Positions 49,771-57,874 of a DNA stretch of 64,000 nucleotides are shown here, one piece after another. The notes under the pieces were generated by a model. The model did no database searches. It was not told where the DNA came from and saw nothing but the letters and a program-made list of their open reading frames with translations. Position 1 is the stretch's first letter. Every line of letters begins with the position of its first letter. The position numbers and the translations under genes are program-made. The stretch covers positions 62,001 to 126,000 of the forward strand of contig CAVBUH010000043.1 in assembly GCA_963598415.1 (NCBI GenBank), written 5' to 3'. The stretch is from Colimorpha_A sp900556615. GTDB taxonomy: Bacteria; Bacillota; Clostridia; Oscillospirales; CAG-272.

Positions 49771-49811
49771 ATAAAAGCTGCTCTGTATCTTGGGTGCAGA
49801 GCAGCTTTTGG
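49771..49811 (+). terminator. Terminator of gap
   Basis: AAAAGCTGCTCTG (49774-49785) pairs with CAGAGCAGCTTTT (about 49797-49809), followed by T residues. It lies before the start of the next gene. Confidence 0.85.
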
Positions 49812-49822
49812 GTTTACTTAGT

Positions 49823-50362
49823 ATGTTTATTGCTCAGATTATCGGCATTTTTGCGATGTTGTTTTCTGTAGTTTCATTTCAGCAGAAAACACAGAGACGA
49901 ATTGTGTTTATGCAGCTTATCGCCTCATCGCTTTGGAGTATACACTTTTATCTTCTCGGAGCACTGACAGGTTGTTTTCTGAATATGATTGCCGCAATGC
50001 GCGATGTCGTGTTTTGTAAGCGCGATCAAAAATGGGCATCGGGTTCAATTTGGATTTATATAGTTGTTTTTTTGTCGATCGGAATATATGTATTGAACTT
50101 CACCGTTTTTGCGCTTGACTTTACCGTAGGAAATGCGGTGCTTGAGCTTCTTCCCGTGCTGGGAATGGCGGCATCTACGGTGGCGATGAGGATGAAAGAA
50201 GCCGGTAAGGTAAGACGTTTTTCTCTTATGAGTTCCCCTCTTTGGCTTGTCTATGATTCTGTTAATCTCTCGGTCGGCGGTATCATGACGGAAGCTTTTT
50301 CACTTGTTTCAATTGTGGTGGGAATGATACGCTTTGATGTTTCAAAGAGAAAAAGCCGTTAA
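49823..50362 (+). CDS. YgjV-like inner membrane protein
   Basis: Membrane protein of 179 aa from ATG 49823; the frame opens further upstream inside the gap terminator, so that start is rejected. About six helices: MFIAQIIGIFAMLFSVVSFQQKTQRR, a conserved SLWSIHFYLLGALTGCFLNMIAAMRDVVF segment, and a late SSPLWLVYDSVNLSVGGIMTEAFSLVSI. These match the YgjV family of unknown function. It lacks a good ribosome binding site. Confidence 0.72.
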   Translation: MFIAQIIGIFAMLFSVVSFQQKTQRRIVFMQLIASSLWSIHFYLLGALTGCFLNMIAAMRDVVFCKRDQKWASGSIWIYIVVFLSIGIYVLNFTVFALDFTVGNAVLELLPVLGMAASTVAMRMKEAGKVRRFSLMSSPLWLVYDSVNLSVGGIMTEAFSLVSIVVGMIRFDVSKRKSR

Positions 50363-50396
50363 ATTTTCTTTTCAGCAATTCGTTAGAAGAATAAAA

Positions 50397-50577
50397 TTAA
50401 GGCAATACCGCTGAGGGCACGGCTAACGCCTTTTCTGCTCATATGCCTGCCTCTATTCCGTCATACTTCACAAATTTCGTCGGCAGAGGAGTCACTCTTG
50501 CCTCCTCAATTGGTGGTATCGTCTGACGAAAAATAGGACTGTGCCTCTGCACATTAGAACCCGGCAGTACTGACTAA
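50397..50577 (-). repeat. Interspersed repeat family A, copy 7 (reverse)
   Basis: From TTAAGGCAATACCGCTGAGG (50397) to GGCAGTACTGACTAA (50577). The reverse core is CCGTCATACTTCACAAATTT, CGTCGGCAGAGGAGTC and TCAATTGGTGGTATCGTCTG. Same region between the YgjV-like gene and gdhA, downstream of both. Confidence 0.9.
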
Positions 50578-50605
50578 AAATAAAATTTTCGGGAATTTCT
50601 ATAAA

Positions 50606-50652
50606 AATAACGCTTTTTCTATCTCTTATCGAGAAGAAAAAGCGTTGTTTTT
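50606..50652. terminator. Bidirectional terminator near gdhA
   Basis: AACGCTTTTTCT / AGAAAAAGCGTT stem, followed by GTTTTTAG on one side and TTATTTTT-complement on the other. It lies downstream of gdhA on the minus strand. Confidence 0.7.
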
Positions 50653-50730
50653 AGTTTTTCTTTTTCCTATGTTTCTTGTTTCTGTTTACGCTAAATGTGA
50701 CAAACTCTATTTGATTGTTTTGAAATTCAA

Positions 50731-52074
50731 TCAGATGCCCTGCCACATCATCGCGTCGGCAACCTTTATAAAGCCGGCGATATTGGCTCCGGCAACAAGG
50801 TTTCCTTCCATGCCGAATTCCTTTGCGGCGTTGGAAGCATTCCTGTAGATATTTTTCATGATACCGGAGAGCTTTTCATCAACCTCCTCAAAGGTCCATG
50901 ACATACGGAGCGAGTTCTGTGACATTTCAAGACCGGAGGTGGCGACGCCGCCTGCATTAGCCGCTTTTGCGGGCCCGAAGAAGACTCCATTCTTTTGGAA
51001 AGCTTCAATGGCTTCGGGAGTACTCGGCATATTGGCGCCTTCACAAACAGCCTTTACGCCGTTTTTGATGAGGAGATCGGCACTTTCGGCATTGATCTCA
51101 TTTTGCGTCGCGCAGGGAAGAGCGATATCGCATTTAACAGACCAGATGCCGGAGCATCCGGGCGTATATACAGAGCCGGGAACACGGTTTGTATATTCGG
51201 AAATACGTCCGCGCTCGACCTCTTTGATTTGCTTTACAACATCAAGCTTAATTCCGTCTGCGTCATAAATATAACCGTTGGAATCGGAAAGTGCAACAAC
51301 CTTAGCGCCAAACTGAGATGCCTTTTCGCAGGCGTAGATAGCGACATTTCCTGAACCGGAGATGACCGTTGTCATGCCGTCAAAGGACATGCCGTGATCA
51401 TGCAGAAGCTCATTGGTAAAATAACAGAGACCGTAGCCGGTAGCCTCTTTACGCGCAAGAGAACCGCCGTAAGAGAGCGATTTTCCGGTGAGTACTCCTG
51501 TGTACTGATTCATTATTTTTTTATACTGTCCGAACATATATCCGATTTCACGGGCACCGGTTCCGATATCTCCGGCAGGAACATCCGTGTCCGGACCAAT
51601 ATGTCTGTAGAGTTCAGTCATGAACGCTTGGCAGAAGCGCATAACCTCTGCGTCGCTTTTTCCTTTGGGATCAAAATCAGAGCCGCCCTTGGCTCCGCCC
51701 ATAGGTAATCCGGTAAGAGAGTTTTTGAATACCTGTTCAAATCCGAGGAATTTAAGAATAGAGGAGTTTACAGAGGGGTGGAGTCTGATGCCGCCTTTAT
51801 ACGGACCGATGGCTGAATTGAACTGGAAACGGTATCCGCGATTTACCTGAACTTTTCCGTTATCATCTACCCATGAAACTCTGAAACGAACAGAGCGCTC
51901 CGGTTCGACCATACGGTCGATAACTCCCGCCTTAACAATGTCAGGACGCTGCTCCACAACCGGTTCGAGGGATTCGAGAACCTCTCGTACTGCTTGATGA
52001 AATTCAGGCTCTCCGGGGTTCACACGTACAACGTTTTCATAGACTTCCGCAAGGTAACTGCTTTTAAATGACAT
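50731..52074 (-). CDS. gdhA: NADP-type glutamate dehydrogenase
   Basis: Hexameric enzyme joining 2-oxoglutarate, ammonia and NAD(P)H to glutamate, 447 aa. Landmarks are FRVSWVDDNGKVQVNRGYRFQFNSAIGPYKGGIRLHPSV, the catalytic-Lys segment GGAKGGSDFDPKGKSDAEVMRFCQAFM, TDVPAGDIGTGAREIGYMFG and a Rossmann-type VISGSGNVAIYACEKASQFG. Length and motifs fit the GdhA/NADP class used for ammonia assimilation in anaerobes. A perfect consensus promoter lies upstream. Confidence 0.96.
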   Translation of the reverse strand: MSFKSSYLAEVYENVVRVNPGEPEFHQAVREVLESLEPVVEQRPDIVKAGVIDRMVEPERSVRFRVSWVDDNGKVQVNRGYRFQFNSAIGPYKGGIRLHPSVNSSILKFLGFEQVFKNSLTGLPMGGAKGGSDFDPKGKSDAEVMRFCQAFMTELYRHIGPDTDVPAGDIGTGAREIGYMFGQYKKIMNQYTGVLTGKSLSYGGSLARKEATGYGLCYFTNELLHDHGMSFDGMTTVISGSGNVAIYACEKASQFGAKVVALSDSNGYIYDADGIKLDVVKQIKEVERGRISEYTNRVPGSVYTPGCSGIWSVKCDIALPCATQNEINAESADLLIKNGVKAVCEGANMPSTPEAIEAFQKNGVFFGPAKAANAGGVATSGLEMSQNSLRMSWTFEEVDEKLSGIMKNIYRNASNAAKEFGMEGNLVAGANIAGFIKVADAMMWQGI

Positions 52075-52122
52075 ATAATTTCCTCCGTATTGAAATTTGC
52101 AAGAATATATTTACATTTATCA

Positions 52123-52151
52123 ATTATACATATAAACAGAGCCTTTGTCAA
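52123..52151 (-). promoter_or_regulatory. Consensus promoter of gdhA
   Basis: On the minus strand TTGACA (52151-52146) and TATAAT (52128-52123) are both perfect, with a 17-bp spacer, about 49 bp upstream of gdhA. Confidence 0.85.
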
Positions 52152-52287
52152 GACGAATATTAAATATTTCTGCATTTTTGATTTTAAAAATTGCAAACAC
52201 TTTAGCTGGATATTGCCCGAGACGTATGAAAATCAGAGCAATAAATTATGATAGATTTATTCATATATACGGATTATAATAATATAA

Positions 52288-52446
52288 GGGTGCCGCTAAA
52301 ACCTCACTGCCCCAGTCGGTTCGAGTTGTTTTTTGTCATTCGTCACAAAAATCCTTGACAGACGGATATGCTGTCTGCGGAATTTTTGTTTTGACTGACG
52401 AACAAATCTCTTTAACGTCTATGTACATTGAATTTTTAGAGATACC
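52288..52446 (-). repeat. Interspersed repeat family C, copy 3
   Basis: About 159 bp from GGGTGCCGCTAAAACCTCACT to GAATTTTTAGAGATACC. The core TGTCATTCGTCACAAAAATC and CGGAATTTTTGTTTTGACTG forms a long hairpin. Confidence 0.85.
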
Positions 52447-52842
52447 TATAAGATTTAACGGTATAGGCTGTCATTGATCACAATTTCGCTTTTAGAAGGA
52501 TGAAGCATCTGCTCAGATCAAATCGAACGCAGAATTTTTCTGTGATGATACGCAATATTCTGTGTATGAAATTCCGTGTTGCAGCTTTCTTACCGAGATA
52601 TTTTAAAAAATTTGATCAAGACTTCTTGAATTTCGGAAAAGAAAGCGAGTAATTTGCTCTGTACAGCGCTGTAGAGATATTGGTAAATGCTTGAGAAAAC
52701 GGGATTACCCGCTGCCAAAGATTATTTTGTCCGATACGGAAGCTGCGGAGATGTTCCGTGGTTCACGAGGTCATACTTGACTGGATGGAAAAACGTTGAA
52801 ATAGTTCTATCCGATTCAACTTATTTAAAGAGGTGATTTGTA
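52447..52842. other. Intergenic stretch without an assignable gene
   Basis: No family-level match. A frame of 50 codons (from about 52500) reads MKHLLRSNRTQNFS and onward, and another reads KIILSDTEAAEMFRG near 52720-52770; both lack ribosome binding sites and look like chance or decayed coding DNA. A 12-bp palindrome TACAGCGCTGTA lies near 52660. Confidence 0.3.
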
Positions 52843-53259
52843 TTGAATATCGCAAAAATTATGATTCCGAAGGTATGTACGATTTTTCTTCATGAAAGCG
52901 ATACCGTTCGTCAGGGACTTGAGGTTATGAAGCATCACGGCTATACAGCAGTGCCGGTGCTTGACAATATGGAAAAATACATAGGTTGTATAACGGAGGG
53001 AGATTTCCTTCATCATATTCTTTCTACCGGAACCGTTAATCTCAGGGATCATGAAAAATATCAAATAAAGAATCTGATTCGCAGAGATTTCTGTCCCCCG
53101 CTTGATATACAGGCGGATTTGCGGCTTGTAACCGATGCGCTTTTAAAACAGAACTTTGTTCCGATTGTCGATGACAGAAATACTCTTTGCGGTATCGTAA
53201 CAAGACGTTCGCTTCTTCTTTATTATTCCGAAAATGTTTATTTGAAACAGAGTGTTTGA
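52843..53259 (+). CDS. CBS-domain protein
   Basis: Protein of 138 aa made of one CBS pair: MNIAKIMIPKVCTIFLHESDTVRQGLEVMKHHGYTAVPVLDN (first motif), then IQADLRLVTDALLKQNFVPIVDDRNTLCGIVTRRSLLLYY (second). Such stand-alone proteins bind adenine nucleotides and can act as sensors; the partner is unknown. The start is TTG 52843, preceded by AGAGGTGATTTG. An inverted repeat ATACCGTTT/AAACGGTAT (53299-53335) and a terminator follow. Confidence 0.85.
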   Translation: MNIAKIMIPKVCTIFLHESDTVRQGLEVMKHHGYTAVPVLDNMEKYIGCITEGDFLHHILSTGTVNLRDHEKYQIKNLIRRDFCPPLDIQADLRLVTDALLKQNFVPIVDDRNTLCGIVTRRSLLLYYSENVYLKQSV

Positions 53260-53411
53260 ATCTCCGAATATGCGGTAACAGTGTGTTTTGGCGCATAAAT
53301 ACCGTTTGCGAGATCCGAAGGGGCGGAAACGGTATGTCTGAGATGAACAGAGCTTTGAGTTAAGGTGCGAATGATAAAAATATAATATGGTATGGAACTA
53401 TAAAAGAAAGG

Positions 53412-53456
53412 AAAAACCTGTGCATATGATTTTTTCATATGTCACAGGTTTTTTAT
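53412..53456 (+). terminator. Terminator downstream of the CBS gene
   Basis: Long stem AAAACCTGTG-CATATGA / TCATATG-TCACAGGTTTT followed by TTTTATC. A strong A-tract on the left makes it usable from either strand. Confidence 0.85.
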
Positions 53457-53458
53457 CT

Positions 53459-53796
53459 TCAGGAATCACTGAATCAATCGTCAACGAATTTTTCCGGCAG
53501 AGTTATTTCTCGGCAGCGTTAAAAAATTTGAAATAATTAAGGCAATGCAATCAGGTTCTGACGGTACAGATGCGTAGTCGCATTTTCTGTCAGACAAACA
53601 AATTGAGAAAGCAAGAGCGACGTCTCTGCCGATGAAAGCTGTGAAGTATGACGGAAAATGGACAAGCAGATATGCGGTCAAGGAGAAAACCGTGAACCGG
53701 ACGTGTTGCCTTAATCATATTTTTGCGCTTTTTTGCCTTGTCGTTAAAAAATTATTTCGGAAGTCTGCATAGCTGATTTAATCAGCGATTCCTTAA
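53459..53796 (+). repeat. Interspersed repeat family D, copy 1, carrying family A copy 8
   Basis: Outer element with ends AGGAATCACTGAATCAATCG and the complement of TTAATCAGCGATTCC, and TTAA at the right border. The left arm runs to about 53536 (GCGTTAAAAAATTTGAAATAA); the right arm starts TCATATTTTTGCGCTTTTTT. Family A copy 8 is inserted between the arms at TTAA. The second copy at 61167-61668 has the same arrangement. Confidence 0.8.
53537..53714 (+). repeat. Interspersed repeat family A, copy 8 (forward), inside family D
   Basis: TTAAGGCAATGCAATCAGG to ACGTGTTGCCTTAA, flanked by TTAA on both sides. The core GACAAACAAATTGAGAAAGC and CTGCCGATGAAAGCTGTGAA is somewhat diverged. Confidence 0.85.
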
Positions 53797-53936
53797 TGAC
53801 ACAAATCATGGCGTGGATTTGGATGAAAGGCTGCGGTTGGTTTTTTTCAATCCGAAAATTTATTTTCGGACAAACAGGTTTTATATTGGATTTTTCGAGC
53901 ATATAAATTGAAAAAAGGAAACGAAAGGAGAAGAAA

Positions 53937-55541
53937 ATGAAGGATGCCGGAAAATTTATATTAAACGGACTTATGCTAAGCGCTGTTTCTTTGATTCTGC
54001 GTACTGCGGGAGTTTCTTTTAACGCTTATGTAACCTCTGAAATCGGGGCGGCAGGAACAGGTTTATTTACGCTCGTAATGTCGGTTTATAGTCCGGCATT
54101 AACGCTTGCGACAGCCGGAGTAAATCTTGCCGTATCGCGGCTTACGGCAGAGGAACTTGGAAAAGGAAATGCCGTATCAGCGCGTTCGGTCTTGAAAAAA
54201 ACGATACTGTACAGCCTTGGTGTTTCCGGTACAGTAGGAATTATTTTAATGCTGCTGTCCGATTATATTTCTTCGAGCTGGCTTGGAAATGCTTCGGCAT
54301 CGCAGCTTCTTCGCATGCTTGCCCTCGGACTTCCATTTTCAGCGCTTTCCTCCGCAGCAAGCGGATATTTTACCGCTGTCAGACGTGTTTCAAGAAATGC
54401 TGCTGTTCAGCTTCTTGAACAGTTTTTCAAGATAGCGATAACGGTTTTTGCACTGAGCAGAGTTATTTCCCGAGGAAGTATAGCCTGTCTTGCGGTGGTT
54501 GTTTTCTGTTCCTGTGCCGCTGATGCGTTCTCCTGTATTCTTCTTCTTATCCTTTGTCGCCGGGATTCGGTGAAGCTCGGAGAGGGTGGAAAAAGGGAAA
54601 AGGGAATTATGAAACGCATACTGAATATAACACTTCCCGTATCGGTAAGCTCCTTCCTTCGTTCCGGTCTTGTGGCACTTGAACATATTTTGATTCCAAA
54701 GGGGCTTAAAAAAAGCGGCGTCTCCTATGACGCGGCGATGTCTTCCTATGGGACGCTGAGTGGGATGGCAATGCCGATTATCATGTTTCCTGCATCGTTT
54801 TTATATTCCTTTTCCGGACTTCTGATACCGGAATTTGCCGAGGCGAATGAAAGGAAGAATCAAAAAGAAATTCGTTCAATCGCTGTAAAGGTGATACGGA
54901 CCGTATTGATCTTCTCGATAGGAGCTGCGGGTATCCTTCTTGGCTTTTCTTATGATCTCGGAATGTCGATATACGGGAGTAAGGAAGCGGCAAGATATAT
55001 TATGATTATGGCTCCGCTTATACCGGTTATGTATCTCGATACGGCGGTCGATTCGATACTCAAGGGGTTAGGAGAGCAGGTATGGACAATGAAGGTGAAT
55101 ATCGCGGACGCATTCATAAGCGTTCTTGCGGTTTGGCTTCTTGTTCCCGCGCTTGGACTTGACGGATACATTATTATAATCTTTGCAAGCGAGATCTTTA
55201 ATTTTTCTTTCAGCATATATCGCCTGACTGTTATTACCGGACTCGATGTGAAGCTGTTCCGGCAGGCGGCGCTTCCTCTTCTTTCAATCTGCGGAGCGGT
55301 ATCGGGAGTAAAGCTGATATCCCATATAACCTCGGAAATCCCGCAGGGCACAGCATTGTCTGCCGCCGCAGGCATATCTTCATCGGCTGCGTTCTATTTT
55401 CTTTTGCTGATATTGCTCGGAGCGGTTCCTAAAAACCTTCCGTACAGGGTTGTGAAAAAGATATGCCGTGCATTGCCGCGGAAAGATGTTGCGGAGAGTA
55501 AAACGAAAGAGAAAAAGGGAGGGAGAGAATTATGCCGATAG
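53937..55541 (+). CDS. spoVB: SpoVB-like polysaccharide biosynthesis/flippase protein
   Basis: MOP-superfamily (MATE/MurJ/SpoVB) membrane protein of 534 aa with about 13-14 helices. It opens MKDAGKFILNGLMLSAVSLILRTAGVSFNAYVTSEIGAAGTGLFTLVMSVY, the typical SpoVB-type N-terminus; internal ANAVSARSVLKKTILYS-like and GTLSGMAMPIIMFPASFLYSFSGLLIPEFAEA fit too. In spore formers SpoVB is needed for cortex synthesis and probably flips a lipid-linked precursor. Its last 10 bp overlap spoIIIAA, linking it to the sporulation locus. Confidence 0.85.
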   Translation: MKDAGKFILNGLMLSAVSLILRTAGVSFNAYVTSEIGAAGTGLFTLVMSVYSPALTLATAGVNLAVSRLTAEELGKGNAVSARSVLKKTILYSLGVSGTVGIILMLLSDYISSSWLGNASASQLLRMLALGLPFSALSSAASGYFTAVRRVSRNAAVQLLEQFFKIAITVFALSRVISRGSIACLAVVVFCSCAADAFSCILLLILCRRDSVKLGEGGKREKGIMKRILNITLPVSVSSFLRSGLVALEHILIPKGLKKSGVSYDAAMSSYGTLSGMAMPIIMFPASFLYSFSGLLIPEFAEANERKNQKEIRSIAVKVIRTVLIFSIGAAGILLGFSYDLGMSIYGSKEAARYIMIMAPLIPVMYLDTAVDSILKGLGEQVWTMKVNIADAFISVLAVWLLVPALGLDGYIIIIFASEIFNFSFSIYRLTVITGLDVKLFRQAALPLLSICGAVSGVKLISHITSEIPQGTALSAAAGISSSAAFYFLLLILLGAVPKNLPYRVVKKICRALPRKDVAESKTKEKKGGRELCR

Positions 55542-56371
55542 ACAGTATTCTTGCCTTGCTTCCTACTCGGGCGACAGAGGCGCTTTCGGAATATCGGGAA
55601 GATATTATCTGTGAAATACGAATCAGGGCGGATAGACCGCTGACTGTTACGACTCCTTCCGCGAATATTCTGACGTCCGTTGTATGCACAAGAACGGAAA
55701 TTTCCGATATTGTTGGGAAAATGTGCGGAGGTTCGCTTCATGCCTACAGCGATACGATAAAAAACGGCTATATTCCTCTGCCTGAAGGATGCAGGGCAGG
55801 CGTTTGCGGTACTTTTTCGGGAGGTGCAGTAAGAGATATTACCTCTCTATGCATCAGAATTCCGAGGAATGTCAGAGGAATCGGAGCGTCGCTTTGCAGG
55901 AGGCTGATTTCTTCCGGAGGACGCGGAATGCTTATATATTCTCCTCCCGGAGAGGGAAAAACGACGCTTTTACGCGATATTGCATCACTTCTTTCCTCCC
56001 CTCCGTATCTTCGGAGGGTAGCTGTGATCGACAGTCGGGCAGAGCTTTTCAGAGAGGATTCCTTCTCGGCGTCGATTGCCGATATCTATACAGGCTATCC
56101 GAAAGCATACGGAATAGAGCTTGCTACACGAACTATGTCGCCCCAATTTATTGTCTGTGACGAGCTTGGTACGGAGGAAGCGAAAAGTGTGATGGAAGCT
56201 CAGAATTGCGGAGTTCCGCTTGTTGCCTCCGCACATTCCTCGTCGCTTGAAGGGCTTATGCGCCGTCCTGCCTTCCGAGAGCTTGACGTGGCGGGAGTTT
56301 TCGGGTTATATGTCGGAATCAAACGCATGGGGTCCGGCTTCAGCTTTGATATCACGTCACGAGAGATATAA
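55532..56371 (+). CDS. spoIIIAA: Stage III sporulation protein AA (ATPase)
   Basis: ATPase of the SpoIIIA-SpoIIQ feeding channel, 279 aa. The P-loop SPPGEGKTTLLRDIA lies near residues 135-150; VAVIDSRAELF and RTMSPQFIVCDELGTEEA (Walker B-like) follow, as does VASAHSSSLEGLMRRPAFREL. It resembles secretion-system (VirB11/GspE-like) ATPases and would energise the complex in the mother cell. It is expressed after SigE activation in other spore formers. It overlaps spoVB, but is separated from spoIIIAB by a family A repeat. Confidence 0.93.
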   Translation: MPIDSILALLPTRATEALSEYREDIICEIRIRADRPLTVTTPSANILTSVVCTRTEISDIVGKMCGGSLHAYSDTIKNGYIPLPEGCRAGVCGTFSGGAVRDITSLCIRIPRNVRGIGASLCRRLISSGGRGMLIYSPPGEGKTTLLRDIASLLSSPPYLRRVAVIDSRAELFREDSFSASIADIYTGYPKAYGIELATRTMSPQFIVCDELGTEEAKSVMEAQNCGVPLVASAHSSSLEGLMRRPAFRELDVAGVFGLYVGIKRMGSGFSFDITSREI

Positions 56372-56451
56372 AAAGACTTATTGAATCTTGCTTCTGCTCC
56401 CGGTTTCGGCGGGGGAATTTCTGAAAAAAATATTTGCTAACCGATAAAGCT

Positions 56452-56622
56452 TTAAGGCAATACCGCCGGGTTCACATGGCAGCACAGAGGCATGCCTCTT
56501 TTCCGGTATTCGTCACAAATTTCGTTGTTGGGAAAGCTGCTCTTATTTCATCAATTTGTTTATACTTCCGAGAAATCTGACGATGTATCTTCACTATCGG
56601 ATGATGTGCGGTATTGCCTTGG
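56452..56622 (-). repeat. Interspersed repeat family A, copy 9 (reverse), within the spoIIIA locus
   Basis: From TTAAGGCAATACCGCCGGG (56452) to GCGGTATTGCCTTGG (56622). The core GTATTCGTCACAAATTTCGT is diverged. It lies between spoIIIAA and spoIIIAB, which directly abut in most spore formers. Confidence 0.85.
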
Positions 56623-56734
56623 AAAATAAGAAAAAGCTTTATTTCTTATTAGATTTATCATGAGATACCGATTATCGACAGTTGGATAACTTTCTTTTGA
56701 GAGAGAACATATTCAAAAAGGGGTGATAGTGATA

Positions 56735-57217
56735 ATGATTAAAATAGTGGGAATTTTACTTATTTCGGTTGCTGCAATCGGTTTCGGTATGCTTTATTCC
56801 TATTCTCTGCGATTGGAGTATAAAAGACTTTTGGGTTTTCAAAAGCTTATCTGTCTGATTCGGACAAGAATTGAGTGCTTTAATCAGCCGCTTTCTGAGA
56901 TATATACGGATTTCTCAGAGGAATCACTTGATGAATGCGGTTTCACCGCGGAACTGAAAAGAAGCGGTTATGTACCGGCACTGTGCAAGTACAAGGATCA
57001 TCTTACGATAAGGAGTGAGATTCTCGCCGTCCTTGCTGATTTCGGCTCCGGACTCGGAAAAAGTTTTTCGGAGGAGCAGATTCGTCACTGCGATAGATAC
57101 ATAAGTGTGATAGAGGAAAAAGTCTCTGAGCTTGAGAAGGAGCTTCCTATCAAATCAAAAACCGCCCGTGCACTGTCCGCAGCAGCAGCGATAATGATTG
57201 CTATAATCCTCATATAG
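56735..57217 (+). CDS. spoIIIAB: Stage III sporulation protein AB
   Basis: Membrane component of the SpoIIIA channel, 160 aa. The N-terminal helix (KIVGILLISVAAIGFGMLYSYSLRLEYKRLL) precedes a helical domain with IRTRIECFNQPLSEIYTDF and a late hydrophobic segment AAAAIMIAIILI. It is remotely related to GspF/TadB-like secretion components. Start is ATG 56735; GTG codons at 56723 and 56729 are also in frame, all following AAAGGGG. Confidence 0.85.
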   Translation: MIKIVGILLISVAAIGFGMLYSYSLRLEYKRLLGFQKLICLIRTRIECFNQPLSEIYTDFSEESLDECGFTAELKRSGYVPALCKYKDHLTIRSEILAVLADFGSGLGKSFSEEQIRHCDRYISVIEEKVSELEKELPIKSKTARALSAAAAIMIAIILI

Positions 57218-57251
57218 GATTTGCAGGGGAGGTTAAAGGAGCGAAAGGGGA

Positions 57252-57285
57252 GCGGCAGATGGGAAAACGAAAAAACGTCTGCCGC
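57252..57285 (+). other. Hairpin before spoIIIAC
   Basis: GCGGCAGA (57252-57259) pairs with TCTGCCGC (57278-57285) just upstream of spoIIIAC, whose own ribosome binding site is weak. No T-run follows, so it is more likely a translational or stability element than a terminator. Confidence 0.5.
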
Positions 57286-57296
57286 GAAATTAAAAG

Positions 57297-57491
57297 ATGG
57301 ATATAAGCTTAATACTTAAGGCGGCAGGAGTAGGACTTATCGTGAGTGTTGTTTGTCAGATTCTCAGCAAATCCGGAAGAGAGGAGCAGGCAATGCTGGT
57401 ATCGGTTGCCGGTGTCATAATTGTTCTTCTTATGCTGGTAAAAGAAATTGGTTCTCTGATCGATACCATCAGAAAGATATTCGGATTATGA
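57297..57491 (+). CDS. spoIIIAC: Stage III sporulation protein AC
   Basis: Small two-helix membrane protein, 64 aa (DISLILKAAGVGLIVSVVCQILSKSGREEQAMLVSVAGVIIVLLMLVKEIGSLIDTIRKIF), the typical pattern and size of SpoIIIAC. Its stop overlaps the next start by 4 bp (ATGA). It is thought to form a ring in the channel with AD. Confidence 0.92.
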   Translation: MDISLILKAAGVGLIVSVVCQILSKSGREEQAMLVSVAGVIIVLLMLVKEIGSLIDTIRKIFGL

Positions 57492-57874
57492 GTACGATTC
57501 TTCAGATTTGCGGTACGGCTGTTACGGCGGCCGTCTGCGCCATGATTCTAAAAAAAATGCGTCCCGGACCGACTGTTGCAGTATCGGTTGCGGCATTGAT
57601 TCTCATTTTCCTGTTGGCTGTCAATAAATACGGAAGTGCCGTTCTGACTGTAAGCGCTCTTATCAAAAAAAACGGATTTGAGAAGTACGGAGAATTGATG
57701 CTAAAAGCGCTCGGAATCGGAATCACGGTGAAAATTGCTTCGGACATTTGCCGTGACTGCGGAGAAGAAAGCATTGCGGGCGGGGTAGAGCTTGCGGGGA
57801 AATTGGAGATATTGCTTCTCTGTATCCCCTTTGCAGTGGAGCTTCTCACGCTTTCCTCGGAGCTGGTCTCATGA
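57488..57874 (+). CDS. spoIIIAD: Stage III sporulation protein AD
   Basis: Membrane protein of 128 aa; the start overlaps the spoIIIAC stop. Helices STILQICGTAVTAAVCAMIL, VAVSVAALILIFLLAV and EILLLCIPFAVELLTLSSEL, with the linking GLEEYGELMLKALGIGITVKIASDICRDCGEESIAGGVELAGK-type core, match SpoIIIAD. Related in fold to AC. The last 4 bp overlap spoIIIAE. Confidence 0.92.
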   Translation: MSTILQICGTAVTAAVCAMILKKMRPGPTVAVSVAALILIFLLAVNKYGSAVLTVSALIKKNGFEKYGELMLKALGIGITVKIASDICRDCGEESIAGGVELAGKLEILLLCIPFAVELLTLSSELVS

